The notes under the pieces: model-generated
The model's input: only the letters and a program-made list of their open reading frames with translations
Database searches by the model: none
Told to the model about the DNA's origin: nothing
Shown: piece after piece, positions 53,560 to 64,000 of the stretch
How positions within the stretch are numbered: the first letter of the stretch is position 1
Layout of the letters: every line of letters starts with the position of its first letter
DNA from: Charina bottae
Lineage: Eukaryota > Chordata > Lepidosauria > Squamata > Charinaidae
Length of the DNA stretch: 64,000 nt
Direction: 5' to 3'
NCBI GenBank assembly: GCA_023362775.1
Contig: JALMGJ010000005.1
Span: 39,055,463 to 39,119,462 of the forward strand
Position numbers and translations under genes: made by a program

Positions 53560-54330
53560 GAGCAAAGCAAACGTGAAGGGAGGCTGCCTGGGAGAACTTG
53601 CTGGCCTGGCAGGAAAGGGAGGCAGGAAGGGAAGCTTCCAAGATTGCCGACAGGCAAGGAGGGCGCGCTTACGTGAAGGTCTGAAGCTTCGCCCGCGGGA
53701 CACAGGCGAGGGAAGCGGTCTGCGGTGAGATCTGAGGTGAGCCGAAAGGCTGGCTACACTCCGCCTGCCTCCCCCCACCCCCAGGGACGGGGCTGCCCAA
53801 AGACAGCCTGACACCGCGCACCTTCTCTTTCCTTGACGCGGAGACGGCTCCCTACTCCAGTTACTTTTCAACCTAACCACCGCCGTCGCCACCACCACCA
53901 CCGCCGCCACCGCCGCCGCTCCTCCTGCTCTTGCCTCCCCGCCGCCGCCGCCACCTCTACTACCCCTCGCTTCATGGAGCCATGGGCCAGGGCGGGCGAG
54001 AGCTGGAGAAGTGGACCCAGCGGGGCAGGGGAGGGGAGGGGAGGACAAGATAGGCGGTGGGAAGGAACCGCACAGCGGAATCGGGCGGAGAATCGCGGAG
54101 TCGCCGCCGGCTAAACACAGAGCTGAAGCAAGGCAGCAGAGCCCAGGTCCTCCACCTTCCCGGCGGCCCCTTCTTTGAGTGTGAGGTAATGGGAGAGGAA
54201 TGTGCACATCGACCTCCCATCGGCCCCATGAAAATCATAGATAGAGTGAGGACAGTTTCTCCAAAAGAACCATAGATTAGAGGAACTTCCGCCCACCGCA
54301 GCGTGAGCCGTTAAAAAAGGTCACGTGAGA
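53560..54330 (-). promoter_or_regulatory. AMMECR1L: CpG island, AMMECR1L promoter and non-coding exon
   Basis: Strongly GC- and CpG-rich against AT-rich flanks. It includes CCGCCGCC runs (53880-53960) and a GTCACGTGA E-box near 54320-54328. It lies upstream of AMMECR1L on its strand, and the first coding exon shows an acceptor before its ATG, so a 5'UTR exon should lie here. The long minus frame across the island is GC-driven and not a gene. Confidence 0.65.
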
Positions 54331-54587
54331 GCCCTGGCAACTATAGAGAACGAAGGGAAATGGAGACAGTCGTCTCTTTAACGGATATTGATTCCGTATG
54401 GTAGGATTTCCTTTGGAATTTCCTCAAAGGGCAACTTTGTCGGTCCACCGGTAAGAACTGACAGCCTTAGGATGGTTAGGACAAGGCTGCTACGTCTTTA
54501 ACAGCATGTAGGCGAAGGAAATTGGTCCTGAAAACTACTTCAGCACAATTGTTCAATATTTAGAAGCCCCGGCCTCTTTTGTACTTG

Positions 54588-54679
54588 GGAGTCTTTGGTG
54601 CTCTCTGAGCCTTGTTGTTTTCATGCAGACGTTTCATTGCCAGGCTAGGCAACATCTTCAGTGCGAAAAGGGAGTGGAA
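54588..54679 (-). mobile_element. 92-bp Penelope-like 3' end
   Basis: Nearly identical to the 3' terminus of the Penelope-like element at 26.56 kb (GGTGCTCTCTGAGCC, then CCAGGCTAGGCAACATC). A perfect 12-bp target duplication, CTTTTGTACTTG, flanks it at 54576-54587 and 54680-54691. It is extremely 5'-truncated, carrying almost only the hammerhead-like domain. Confidence 0.9.
54618..54669 (-). ncRNA. Hammerhead-ribozyme-like motif, intact core
   Basis: Minus strand: stem I UUUU-C-GCA, CUGAAGA, U, stem II GUUGCC / GGCAAU, GAAA, two-pair stem III AC/GU, cleavage-type GUC, and stem I return UGC-AUG-AAAA. All invariant core positions are present, so this is the best of the three copies. Minimal stem III is a reported feature of Penelope hammerheads. 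Confidence 0.65.
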
Positions 54680-55457
54680 CTTTTGTACTTGTCTAGCTAA
54701 CGATGGGAAGTTTTTTATCCTGGCATTACAACTGAAAAGCTATCAGTTCTATCAATCAGGTTTTTTCTTTCAAATTACTGTACATATGATCACATAAACT
54801 AGGAATGCGTTACTTTTCAGCACAAAATCCCACTACTTCCAGTGCACTCTAGAGAAAGAAACCAAATTGCCAGTTTAGAAGTTCCGGCTACGCTTTGCCT
54901 TTTCTTGCATAAGGCCAGTTCCCACCGGACGAAGATTGACTGTGCTTAATAGCATTATGCACATCTCAAAGTGGGAATTTTTTTTTATCATGCAAAGCAA
55001 TCTTTTAGACTGCTTCAAAACTTTACAATATAGACATCATGCAATGTGTAGCTACAATTTACCGGATTGTTCGTAGAAAGTAAGGTGAACCGAATGGAAA
55101 ATAACTTTCTTGTAGCTTTGAAATACCTCACTTTTCACAAAGCTGCTATTGACTACTAATTTCAGCTCCTCATTTGCAACATTTCAAAACAGCTCAGCCA
55201 ATAAACTGTATATAGACCTAAGGTTTACATAATGCATCAAAGTACATTATATTTCATATAATGCATTTGTGTACATCATATTCTCCCATTCAAGACTATC
55301 GCCATCCAGTTGCTTCTGACTTTTTGTGATGTATTGGATATCATTTTGCCAGGATTGTTTGTCAGTAACTCTTTCTTTGAGTACTTGTAAGCTCACGCTT
55401 GGGTCATTGGTGACAGTATTTAACCACTTTGTTTTCTGTCAACTTCTTTTTCAATTG

Positions 55458-55688
55458 ATGGTTGTTGTGGGTTTTCCGGGCTGTGTGGCCGTGTTCTGGC
55501 AGTTTTGGTTCCTAACATTTCGCCAGTCGCTGTGGCTGGCATCTTCAGAGGACAGGAGCACAACTAGAAGATGCCAGCCACAGCGACTGGCGAAACGTTA
55601 AGAACCAAAACTGCCAGAACACGGCCACACAGCCCGGAAAACCCACAACAACCATCGGATTTCGGCCATGAAAGCCTTCGACTATACA
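55458..55688. mobile_element. Inverted-repeat Penelope-like 3' ends
   Basis: A 231-bp insert with 13-bp target duplication TCTTTTTCAATTG (55445-55457 and 55689-55701). It consists of two head-to-head copies of a Penelope-like 3' end, arms about 55458-55547 and 55567-55656, with a short spacer. Arms differ at only a few bases. The family differs from the 26.6-kb one but shares the CUGAAGAU-stem-GAAA design. Confidence 0.85.
55510..55552 (-). ncRNA. Hammerhead-like motif of the second Penelope family
   Basis: Minus strand of the left arm: stem I UCCU, core CUGAAGA, U, stem II GCCAG / CUGGC, core GAAA, then U-GU, site U, and stem I return AGGA. The right arm (plus, 55567-55605) keeps stem II and GAAAC but lacks the first bases of CUGANGA. 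Confidence 0.5.
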
Positions 55689-56039
55689 TCTTTTTCAATT
55701 GTCTTCAATTTTTCTGAACATCAGGGTCTTTTCCAATGACTCTTGTTTCTGCATTATGTGTCTAAAATAGTTAAGCTTTAGCTTCATTATTCTTCCAGTG
55801 AGCAGTCTGATTTTATTTCAGTATTAAATGATTTGTTCTTTCTGTGATCTCAGCAATTTTCTCTAGGGTTACTATTCAAAGACATCAATTTTTCTTCATT
55901 CAGATTTTCAAATAGTCCATCTATCATAGACATGCTACAGCTGGAAAAACCATTTCCTTGAGAGAACATACTTTTGTTTTCTGTGTGATGTCTCTGCTTT
56001 ATTTTTTTAAATCTAAGTAAATAAAGATTCAAGATAAAT

Positions 56040-59000
56040 TCGATTAAAGATAATGTCTTTTTTTTCAGATAATTAAACTATTTTCATGAAGGTGCTGAGA
56101 AATACTACACATTTTTACTCAGATGTTCGTTCAGCTGAACTCACGGAAACTTTTTCCTTAGTAAGTATGCTTAAGGCTGCAGATTTAAATTACAAATGTA
56201 AATGTAATTGTACTGGCAGACTGAATTGTAGAGCTGGCAAAATCTACTGCAATTGTTTGTGATACAGCATTTTAAGGAGGGGTTCTCAGATTTTGCAGTG
56301 CTGTCACCACCTAAAATAATAAATGGCAAAGCATGATTGCTGTAGGTAAGACCTCAACAAGGGCACAATTCCTGTGTCCAATGCTCCTGTTTGAGAAAAT
56401 GACACTGTACAAAGCTGAAGGTTTTGGGTGAAACCACAGCATGCCAGAACACAAGATAAAATCTAGATTAGACATCCTGATTCAAGAGGCAATTTTGGGA
56501 AAGGGAGAAAAGCAGCCATAGGCTGCAAAAAGCCAGTATATATTGTTTTCCATGCCTTTTATACCCCCTATATAGGATTTCAGTGCATTTTACTTCTGTA
56601 CAAGACAGCTTTCTGTTCTTGCAACTCTGCTCCTGGGATTGTGGATCTTGGGACAAGCTGAGGTTTCTGAGGATACTCCACAGGTCAACCAGTCATCTTC
56701 TCCCCTCTTCTTCCTCCTTCTCCTCCATATAAATTGCTCTTTCCCTAGGGATTGCTTTCTGGCTCAGAGGCATTTCATCCTCCTTTGCACCCTGTCTACT
56801 TCACTAAACTTATGGCAGTGGGAGGGAAACAAGTACGCTTCCTTTGAGTATGTGCAGAGTAAAGCAGGCTTCCCTCCAGTGACCCGATACAGATAAGCTG
56901 CTGTATCCTTAGTAATCTTGGCCCCAAAGTTCAAGGCAGGGCTGTGGCTCAGCCAGCAAGTTGGCCTACAGGATCAAAGCCTGTAGTGGACCTAGCAAAA
57001 AAAGTTGGGGAATACTGGCCAGGAGAGGGAGACCTGGGGACCTACCTTCAGGCTAGATTAGGAAATGGTCCAGCAGATTCATCTACTGGCCCAACTGGTA
57101 GCTGGTGGTGCAGGACCTGTGGTCCCAGTGGGTTTCCTTTACTTTCAAAGCTCCACTCCCATTTTTGAAAGGGGCATGTACTATCTTCTATCCCTCTGCA
57201 GGCTGGGACAGCATGGCCAGAAACTGTCATCTTTCATGGATGGCAAAGAAATCCTTCCTCTCCCCCCAGCCCAACCTGATCTACATGCAGCCAGCTTGCC
57301 CCTCTCTGGCAAGACTAGTGCAATTTTGCAAGGAGGGGGTATGTCTGTGTGCATTAGGCTTGTGTGCACAAAACCAAAACTCTACAAGAAGTTGATCCTG
57401 CTCTGGGACAAAGTTCTCAGATTCAACATTCTGTTGGCAAGCCCTCCCAAATTTGTGACTTCCCTTCAGATTTGCTAGTGGCACCCCAGGGGATCATGAG
57501 AACCACTGTGCTAGTAAACCAGGGCAAAGAATTCTCAGGTTGAGTTGGACTGCCAGTGACTACATGGCTATGTCCTTTTTGTTTTCTTGACCACAGTATG
57601 GATGTGATCTGTGATTGCCTTCTTCCAATATGTTTTTTCAACTTCCATGGTCCTGGGATTTCCTGGTGATCTCCCATCCCAGTACTTATCAGATCTGATC
57701 CTGTTTACTAATGTAATCATTATTGTTATTATTTATTAGATTTATAAGGATAAGGCTACCCGAATTGGAAAGACTGTAAGAGACTAACAATGCAACATGT
57801 TTTTTTAAGAAATAAACCCACTGAGTTCATTGAGTAACTTGTGAGCAAGTATATATTTATACACCAAGCCTAAAAAGTCTACTGATTTTATGTACTAAAT
57901 TCTACTGAGTCTAATAGAATATTGCTTCTAAGTACACAGAGTTTCACTGTCACTTGGAAGAAATTATTTTGAATCCAGTGGCATTTGCTTGCAGACCAGA
58001 ATCTCAGTACTTTTGCAGAATTACTTAAATTTAAGTCATTGTTTGATACAATATAGTTGCTTATCAGAAATCAGGGAGATATGGGGAGAACAAAACTGTT
58101 TGCAAGTTTTCCATTTTCTTTTATATAAAAAATTATCAAATCAAATTTTGATTTCATATAAATGAATGTCAAGGAACCCTTGATACTGTGCTAGAATATA
58201 AGTATTCCTGAGAAGCAGGGATGAATGGCATGCTATAGAATCCAGCATGTATAATCAGGTTTATTGTATGTTACTGTTGACTCATATGAGCTGAGAGCAT
58301 ATTAAAAGTCAGGTATTCTTTGCTGTCAATTGAGGAAGCTTGTACACTACAAGGAATCCTCAGTTTCAAGGTCCTTGTTCTATAATAGTCATCTCAGAGC
58401 TAATGGGTTGGTCTGAAAATGTGGCTTCGACATTTTATTGTATGATAGTGTGATCTTTTCTACACTAATTCAAATGGCCTGTATTTTAAAATAACACTGT
58501 AAATATTTGCATGGAAGCAAGTGCATAAATAAGCTGTATCTCAACTTTTCACTGAATCACAGCTGCCATGCAAACTCTCACACATTAACAAGCAAAGAGC
58601 CTTACACCAGAGCATTACATAGAAAATGTCCATCTTGCCCAAAAGAGTGGTGCCTAGCCTTTACATCATGCAGGCAGGAGAAAAGAGGTGCAAGAATTTG
58701 AATTTTGATCCCACTATAGAGCTTGCATTTGATACATAACAGTCATTGGAATTTCTTTTGTAATAGCTTTGTTAACTTTGCTACAATAAATCTATTTATC
58801 AGACATTTGGGGTCCTTGGAAATCTAATCTTGAAGTTGCTTTCCTAGCTAAGGTAAGTTGGCAACAGTGCAATTGTGTAGGTAGAACACTATAACTGTGT
58901 AGCAGAGAATAATGTAGTGCTTATATTGCTCCATTTTCAGACGTCGTCTTTGGCTTTTTAATTTGAATCTGTGACAGTAGAACGAGGGCAGGCATATTAT

Positions 59001-59990
59001 TGGCGATGGGGAGTCGTATTTAACATTCTATGGAAAAGCATGTTCCACAGCAGGTAGGGTTATCTTACAGAATTTTCTATTATTTTATGGGTTTTAGAGG
59101 GGGAAGTTTTTAAACGATGTCAAGTGCTGTTTTATGGTGAGAAACTATAGAGTACTGTCAATTTTTGGCATTTGTAATTGGAGAAGTTTCCAGAGCCACA
59201 AAAAGGTATTGGGGCCCCCTTGGGGCTTGTCCATCTCTTCAATAGAAGGGGTTGACATGGTCTTATTATCCAAATATGAACATTTTTGTTCTTTCAATTT
59301 TGATGTTACTATTCTTGTCTGATGTTCAACATTATTAGTAAATAAATTGGAAATAGTAAGAGTTTGTGTGTGCTTGGGGTTTTTGTGGATTCATCTCTTC
59401 CCCACTCACTATTGAAAATTGGAACAACCTGAAGCCTCAGTGCAGCAGGAAGAACTAAAAGTGAAATGCAAAATCTAGAGAATAGTGATCTTGGAGTACC
59501 TGCATGAGGCTGGATCATGAGCATGATGGGAAACTCCTATAAAACTTCCTTCTCAAAAAGTATACTTAAGATAAACATTATATACTGTATATTCACTTAA
59601 TTTATGTGAAATAGCTGTTTAAATAATAGTGGCATAATATACTTAAAGATATTCTGTGCAGTCCTAACTGAAATCAATAGGAGCAGAATTTCAGTAAAGT
59701 TTGGGTTCTTACTCTGTCAAAATGACAAATTTATATTATCTGGATACTTTTGTTTGTGTATCTTATTTTAGCACAGTAATTACAAGATTGGATTAAAAGA
59801 ACCATTGGCTTCTAATTCAGAAATAAAGAATCATGGAAAATTACCTGTAATCTTGATGGATTAAGAGTATTATCAATCTGTTTTTAACAACCTTGAAGGA
59901 ATGTATATGCTTTTATACAGGCTCTTCTCTTAGCTATTTCTAATTTTTTTCACACAATTATACCCAATGTTCTTATACAAAATCTTCCAA
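56040..59990. other. Intergenic DNA between AMMECR1L promoter and SAP130 3' end
   Basis: No exon with splice support was seen. A weak tRNA-like or SINE-like stretch near 56940-57000 (GGGCTGTGGCTCAGCCAGC) lacks a convincing B box. The rest is unassigned. Confidence 0.45.
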
Positions 59991-59994
59991 ATCC

Positions 59995-60000
59995 TTTATT
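59995..60000 (-). terminator. SAP130: Possible SAP130 polyadenylation signal
   Basis: Minus-strand AATAAA about 735 nt beyond the SAP130 stop codon, followed by modestly U/GU-rich sequence. No closer canonical hexamer stood out. Confidence 0.3.
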
Positions 60001-60734
60001 TACGTTTTCAGATGTTATATAGCACAATTTTTTGCAATATAATGAACAGCATCACACCAGCTACAGAAAGAACTGTGCTGTATTTGAAAACAATGTCCTG
60101 GAGCACCAACATGGGCACAGCACAAAATTCACACCACTACAAATAACTTTGAAATGTATTTTAAAAATTGACAGCTAGAGACTGCAGAACCACTTATGAT
60201 TCTAAACGTAGCAGAATTGCCAGTGCAAGGGCACTGGTTTATGAAGGCTGCTTCAGCCACTGCAAGTTTGTAAGGAGCCGGAATGGGCAGGGCTCAGTGG
60301 AAGTAGTGTCATCTCTCCAAATTTTTGCACATTTATGACAATTTGCTTCAAGACAGATGGCTCTTGAGGTCTGTTGCAGGAATCCATTGTACAAATCAGT
60401 GAAGTAATGTCTAAAACTGTAAGATGGAAGGAAGGGGACTGTCTATCACACTTGCATCAATGGTTCCAATTAGTAGGCACTGGGACATATCAAGAGAGCT
60501 AAACAAAATGAGACTGAAGAGTTTAAACAGGGACAAGCCTGAGAAAAATCTTTGTTCCTTTGACAGATTATTAATAATCTCTTAAGGTCACTGGGTTCCA
60601 TGTTTTAATCCATCATCCTTCTCTGAAACACGTCTTTTTTACTCAAATGTTGCTTCTTACAAGAAACCCCCAATAAAAGAACCTTAACACTGTTCTGTAC
60701 ATGTTTTGTTTTCAGAGTCCTTTTAGTTTCGTTT

Positions 60735-60893
60735 CTAAACCTTTTCTTTTCTCTTCAATTTGGATACTTTCTTGACAGTTCCATTCTTGTTAAGGAGCTT
60801 CAGAACACGCTCTTTGTGATCCAAGACCTTTAGCATGGATTCTCGAGCCTCATTTATTTGATCCATTACAAGTTTACATCTCTGCATATTTCC
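60735..60893 (-). CDS. SAP130: SAP130 last coding exon
   Basis: 53 codons including TAG (60735-60737), after acceptor TTTTTCAG. It encodes GNMQRCKLVMDQINEARESM to the basic KLKRKEKV end. Confidence 0.95.
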   Translation of the reverse strand, partial: GNMQRCKLVMDQINEARESMLKVLDHKERVLKLLNKNGTVKKVSKLKRKEKV

Positions 60894-63231
60894 CTGAAAA
60901 ATAACAAATATAATACAACACTGAATTAAAAAGTTTAATACATCAAAGTAGTGCATTTTATCTTCAGACAATCATCTTCAAACACCAAAAAATAAAGAAG
61001 CTGAAGAATTTAAATATTAGAAATAGCATGTCAGAAAGGATGATTCATAACAATGTTCTCATGTGGCTCCCCTCCCCCCAACTCTTCTTGCTGACAGTTT
61101 TCTAATACAACTGGTTCCTATAGAAAATGTGAGAATTATTGCACACAATAAAAGTGAGCTTTAAGGAGATACAAGGTAGATAAATGATGGCAGGTATTTT
61201 ATAGGGAGCCACATGTCAACACCATAAGTTGTCCTGTTCCCACCCCCATGTCCTCTCCCCCCCTCTGCCTTTCACTAAAATGAAGTCTCAGATGTATTTA
61301 TGCAGAGCTAGGGAACTTCAGCTGAAATAGATTCCCTTTCTTAGTTTAAAGTTTAAGTGAAAGATTCAACTATGTTCAACAGGAAATGGATACCAGAAAG
61401 GGGAGCCTGACTGACAGAACATATCAATGTGTAGTTTTTTCCTGAGAAGGTGACTGTGTAAATGCATAGCACAAAGACTATGTAATAGTGTAGAATACTA
61501 CATAAATCTCTGGACTGTATTATGTAATGCCATGCTTTGAATGCAGTATGTCTGTTAAAGGAATAATTTAAAATGTGTTGATACGTTGGCCTAATATCGG
61601 GGCCTAAAAACAAACTTAACAGTAATTAATCATTTCTTTATGTCAACTTTCAGTTGAGTACGTATACCTTTATTTTTCATATATTAAATATCTATTTATC
61701 CAAAAGATAATTCCGTTTTGATTTACAGTCCAGGAAATATGAATTAAATCACTTTGCTTAAAAAAAAAAGCAACCAAATGAAAATCTCCAGTTTATGTAC
61801 TGTGTAGATCAGCTTTCTTCCCTAACAGTTGTTTTGTCTAAAAAAGCAAGGCTTTATTCTGCAGCTGCAGCAGAGGCCAAGGAAAATTAGCAAAATAAGC
61901 AGCACAACTCACCTGTATCAATTCATTTATTTGATGCAAATCATCATCAGTTGCTGCCTTTTTCTTGGGAATAATGCCTTCTTGTAAGGAGGTAAGTCGT
62001 TCATACACATCATGTTCCAGATTAGTCTACAAAATATTAAAATTTGGCAACACCCTAAGTTTTCACACTGTTTCATATTACAGGGTATAAAATTAGAAAT
62101 TCCAATTCCTCTCCAGTGTTTATCTGCTTTCAGCAGATTCAGTACAATTTCACTGCTGCCAGAACAGTAGTGAAGTCACAATATTGACAATGACATCAGT
62201 ATGCTTCAAAGGGAAGAAGGAACATACTAATTCACTGAATGGGAAAACACGGATTCTAACTACCTACAGTGAAGAAACACAATACCACCTTCCACATTGG
62301 CCAAACCCCCTCCGATGCCTGCAAAAGAGATGCTTTTAGTCCTTAATTCTCATATAACCACCACTTAGTGCTTAGATTAAAATCTTGATTCAGTCTAAAG
62401 CTTCAGATGGTTTTTAAAAACCAACAGTAGTCAAGTAGACCCTAAGTAGTATACCAACAGTAGTCAAGTAGACCCTAGCCCTGCATGACGGAGTGAGCTC
62501 CCACACTCACCCCAGCTCTTGCCAACCTAGCAATTTGAAAGCATACAAATGCAAGTAGATAAATAGGTACCACTTCGGTGGGTAGGTAACAGCGTTCCAC
62601 GCGCGTCATGCTAGCCACATGACTGCGGAAGCATCTTCGGACAATGCTGGCTCTTCGGCTAACAAACGGAGATGAGCACCGGCCCCTAGAGTCATACACG
62701 ACTGTGTGGGGGAACCTTTACTTTTTATTCTTAATTAATTTTAGATCTTATCATACTTATTGTTTTTATGATATACAGTATGTCTATATCTAGATAGATA
62801 TCTAGATAGATATAGATATATAATACTGTTATTGCTAGATATCTTGATTGTATCTGACCTTAGGGCTATAATAAACTTGATTTGATATCTTCTTTAGACC
62901 AGTGCACCAGAGGGTAAGATTTGAGCAAAATGCATCAGCATTTATGCCTGCCTCAAAATCTCCTTCCTTACTAAAGTTTTAGGTTCACGTGATACAAATT
63001 TACTCACCTCATTCTTGAAGAGATATTACTGCCAATCTTATGGTAGCCTCTATATGTAAGTTTCAAATGGCTTCCTAAACTGTTCTGCAGTTATTTTATA
63101 TAGAATCAACATGACTTTCCCACTTACCAGCTGTAATAACTGTGCTGCGCAGAGGTGGACTTTCCAGCCCTGTGCACGGCAAGATACCCCCTTCTGATTA
63201 GCTATCTCTTGTAGCATAGCTTTCTTCTCTT
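60735..63231 (-). CDS. SAP130: SAP130 3' end (last three coding exons, partial gene)
   Basis: Exons 63128-63231, 61913-62026 and 60735-60893 on the minus strand join in phase. They match the C-terminus of SAP130, a subunit of the Sin3 histone-deacetylase corepressor complex in the nucleus. Recognisable segments are EKKAMLQEIANQKG, TNLEHDVYERL, IIPKKKAATDDDLHQINELI, LKLLNKNGTVKKVSKLKRKE and final KV, then TAG. This C-terminal region is the conserved, helical, Sin3-binding part. Introns are GT-AG. The gene continues beyond the right edge; 121 full residues plus a split codon are in the window. Confidence 0.95.
60894..61912 (-). other. SAP130: SAP130 last intron
   Basis: No repeat or exon recognised inside. 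Confidence 0.6.
61913..62026 (-). CDS. SAP130: SAP130 second-last coding exon
   Basis: 114 nt, exactly 38 codons, between acceptor TTTTGTAG and donor GTGAGT. It encodes TNLEHDVYERLTSLQEGIIP to INELIQ. Confidence 0.95.
62420..62475. repeat. 33-bp tandem duplication beside a SINE
   Basis: CCAACAGTAGTCAAGTAGAC occurs at 62421 and again at 62454, directly before the truncated SINE. Confidence 0.9.
62476..62722 (+). mobile_element. 5'-truncated Sauria-type SINE
   Basis: Lacks the tRNA head and starts near the GCATGACGGAGTGAGCTCCC motif. The body and tail (AACGGAGATGAGCACCGG, then GGGGGAACCTTTACTTTT) match the copy at 14.8 kb. The BovB-like tail motif is mutated (AGAGTCATACACGACTG), so it is older. 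It lies in a SAP130 intron. Confidence 0.88.
63128..63231 (-). CDS. SAP130: SAP130 third-last coding exon
   Basis: 104 nt between acceptor CCTTCTAG and donor GTAAGT. It encodes EKKAMLQEIANQKGVSCRAQ to CAAQLLQL. The first two bases complete a Glu codon begun in an exon outside the window or not identified. Confidence 0.93.
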
Positions 63232-63479
63232 CTAGAAGGAATGAGAGATGAGAAGGAAGCAAATAATGATGCAAAAAAGAACGTAGATTTAGTTCTACTT
63301 TCACCAAAATAAAGAGGACACACAAATTGTCTAGCAGAAGTATGCATAATTTATACATGGATTATCTGATACTCAACCTCAGTTGTTGGAATGGAACAGC
63401 AGATTTCCAGATCAGATTTATAAAAACCTTAAAAATCAAACTATGATTTCAATATGTGAAGATTTTTTAAACGAAAAGA

Positions 63480-64000
63480 AAACATCTATTCAGATGGAAG
63501 TGAGTTGGAAAGTATTTCAATCCAGGTAGTAAGAGTTTTAGAGTTTGAAAATAGGAAATGTTTTAGTTAGGGAATGTTGATATCTGAGGGTGAAGAAGAA
63601 TGGAAGCATGCAGTGGTAAGAGCTAGTGGATTTGGGGCTGAAAGATGAAGAACTTGATGAAGAAGAGCTTGATGGTGGAGTTGGACAGAACATACGCTGG
63701 CTTAAGGCAATGGGCAAGGTTGTCAGAGTCATGTCACACTGGGAGATCATGTACAGTGGGAGGAGCAGCTGGAGATCTGAAATGTGGGTTTCTTCATGTG
63801 GAGCCACTGTGGCTGGAGCTGCTGAATCTGTGGATGCTGTTGGAAAGGTTCCAGCTGCTGTTTGGTGATCAGCAAAAAGAGCTGCATGCCTAGACAGGCT
63901 CCCATTAGAATTCTGCTATTCAGAGAATGAACTAAGACCTGAGAAGGAGTGGAAATAATTTGGTTACAACAAACTAGGAGAGAGAGCACTGCAGAGAGCA
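63480..64000. other. Purine-rich stretch with unassigned frames
   Basis: The plus strand is rich in GAAGA/GGAG. The minus frame at 63538-63807 is Ser/Thr/Pro/Ala-rich, including a Ser10 run. Low-complexity composition explains much of the openness. I cannot link it to SAP130 or to a repeat family. Confidence 0.35.

Larger units (their letters stand above)
55285..56030 (-). mobile_element. Ancient BovB-like RTE copy
   Basis: Matches the intact BovB 3' half in order, in the same orientation but decayed: ACATCAGGGTCTTTTCCA (about 55718-55735), then AGTTAAGCTTTAGCTTCA, then CCAGTGAGCAGTCTGATT, then GCTGGAAAAACCAT. It is interrupted by the inverted Penelope-like insert at 55458-55688. Confidence 0.7.

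Noticed and set aside
53545..54207. Long minus-strand open frame in the CpG island
   Set aside because: The translation is GC-driven low complexity (Gly/Ala/Arg/Pro) with no domain; GC-rich islands lack stops by chance.
56935..57010. tRNA-like GTGGCTCAGCCAGC stretch
   Set aside because: No matching B box, tail or target duplication was found, so neither a tRNA gene nor a SINE is supported.

Overview
The window is nuclear DNA from a vertebrate, most likely a squamate reptile (lizard or snake). Two lines of evidence support this. The protein genes have split, GT-AG exons whose translations match vertebrate orthologues. The repeat mix is squamate-like: a full-length BovB (RTE) LINE, tRNA-derived Sauria-type SINEs with a BovB-like tail, CR1/L2-type LINEs, MIR-like CORE-SINEs, a Penelope-like element, a DIRS-type element and CpG-rich hAT miniature transposons. 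There are no operons, CRISPR arrays or bacterial features.

Genes, all on the minus strand. A CpG-rich, YY1-motif promoter island lies at about 6.47-6.99 kb; synteny suggests it is the 5' end of WDR33. POLR2D (RPB4 subunit of RNA polymerase II) is complete at 8.3-12.6 kb in four coding exons that splice to 142 codons. AMMECR1L is complete at 23.3-50.0 kb: six coding exons, 310 codons, a probable 3.7-kb 3'UTR down to about 19.5 kb and a CpG-island promoter near 53.6-54.3 kb. The last three coding exons of SAP130 lie at 60.7-63.2 kb and the gene runs off the right edge. The order POLR2D-AMMECR1L-SAP130, all co-oriented, matches my recollection of human chromosome 2q14.3.

Repeats. 1-2.5 kb: CR1/L2-type LINE remains. 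4.2, 19.1, 33.1 and 40.6 kb: four copies of one non-autonomous hAT family, each with a perfect 8-bp target duplication carrying central TA. 13.4 kb: a 5'-truncated BovB-like tail. 14.8 kb: a full-length Sauria-type SINE. 15.67-18.86 kb: a full-length BovB with an uninterrupted 1028-codon ORF and a 13-bp target duplication. 24.4-30.4 kb (AMMECR1L intron): a decayed DIRS element split by a 5'-truncated Penelope-like element. 44.3-46.4 kb: a decayed CR1. 54.6 and 55.5 kb: short Penelope-like 3' ends, one of them an inverted-repeat copy inside an ancient RTE copy. 62.5 kb: a truncated SINE.

The most interesting signals are hammerhead-ribozyme-like folds in the Penelope-like 3' ends, the apparently intact BovB next to the SINE that shares its tail, and the hAT miniature transposons, which act as small CpG islands in otherwise AT-rich introns. 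I could run no searches. Family names rest on recognised protein motifs, terminal sequences and hand-located target duplications.
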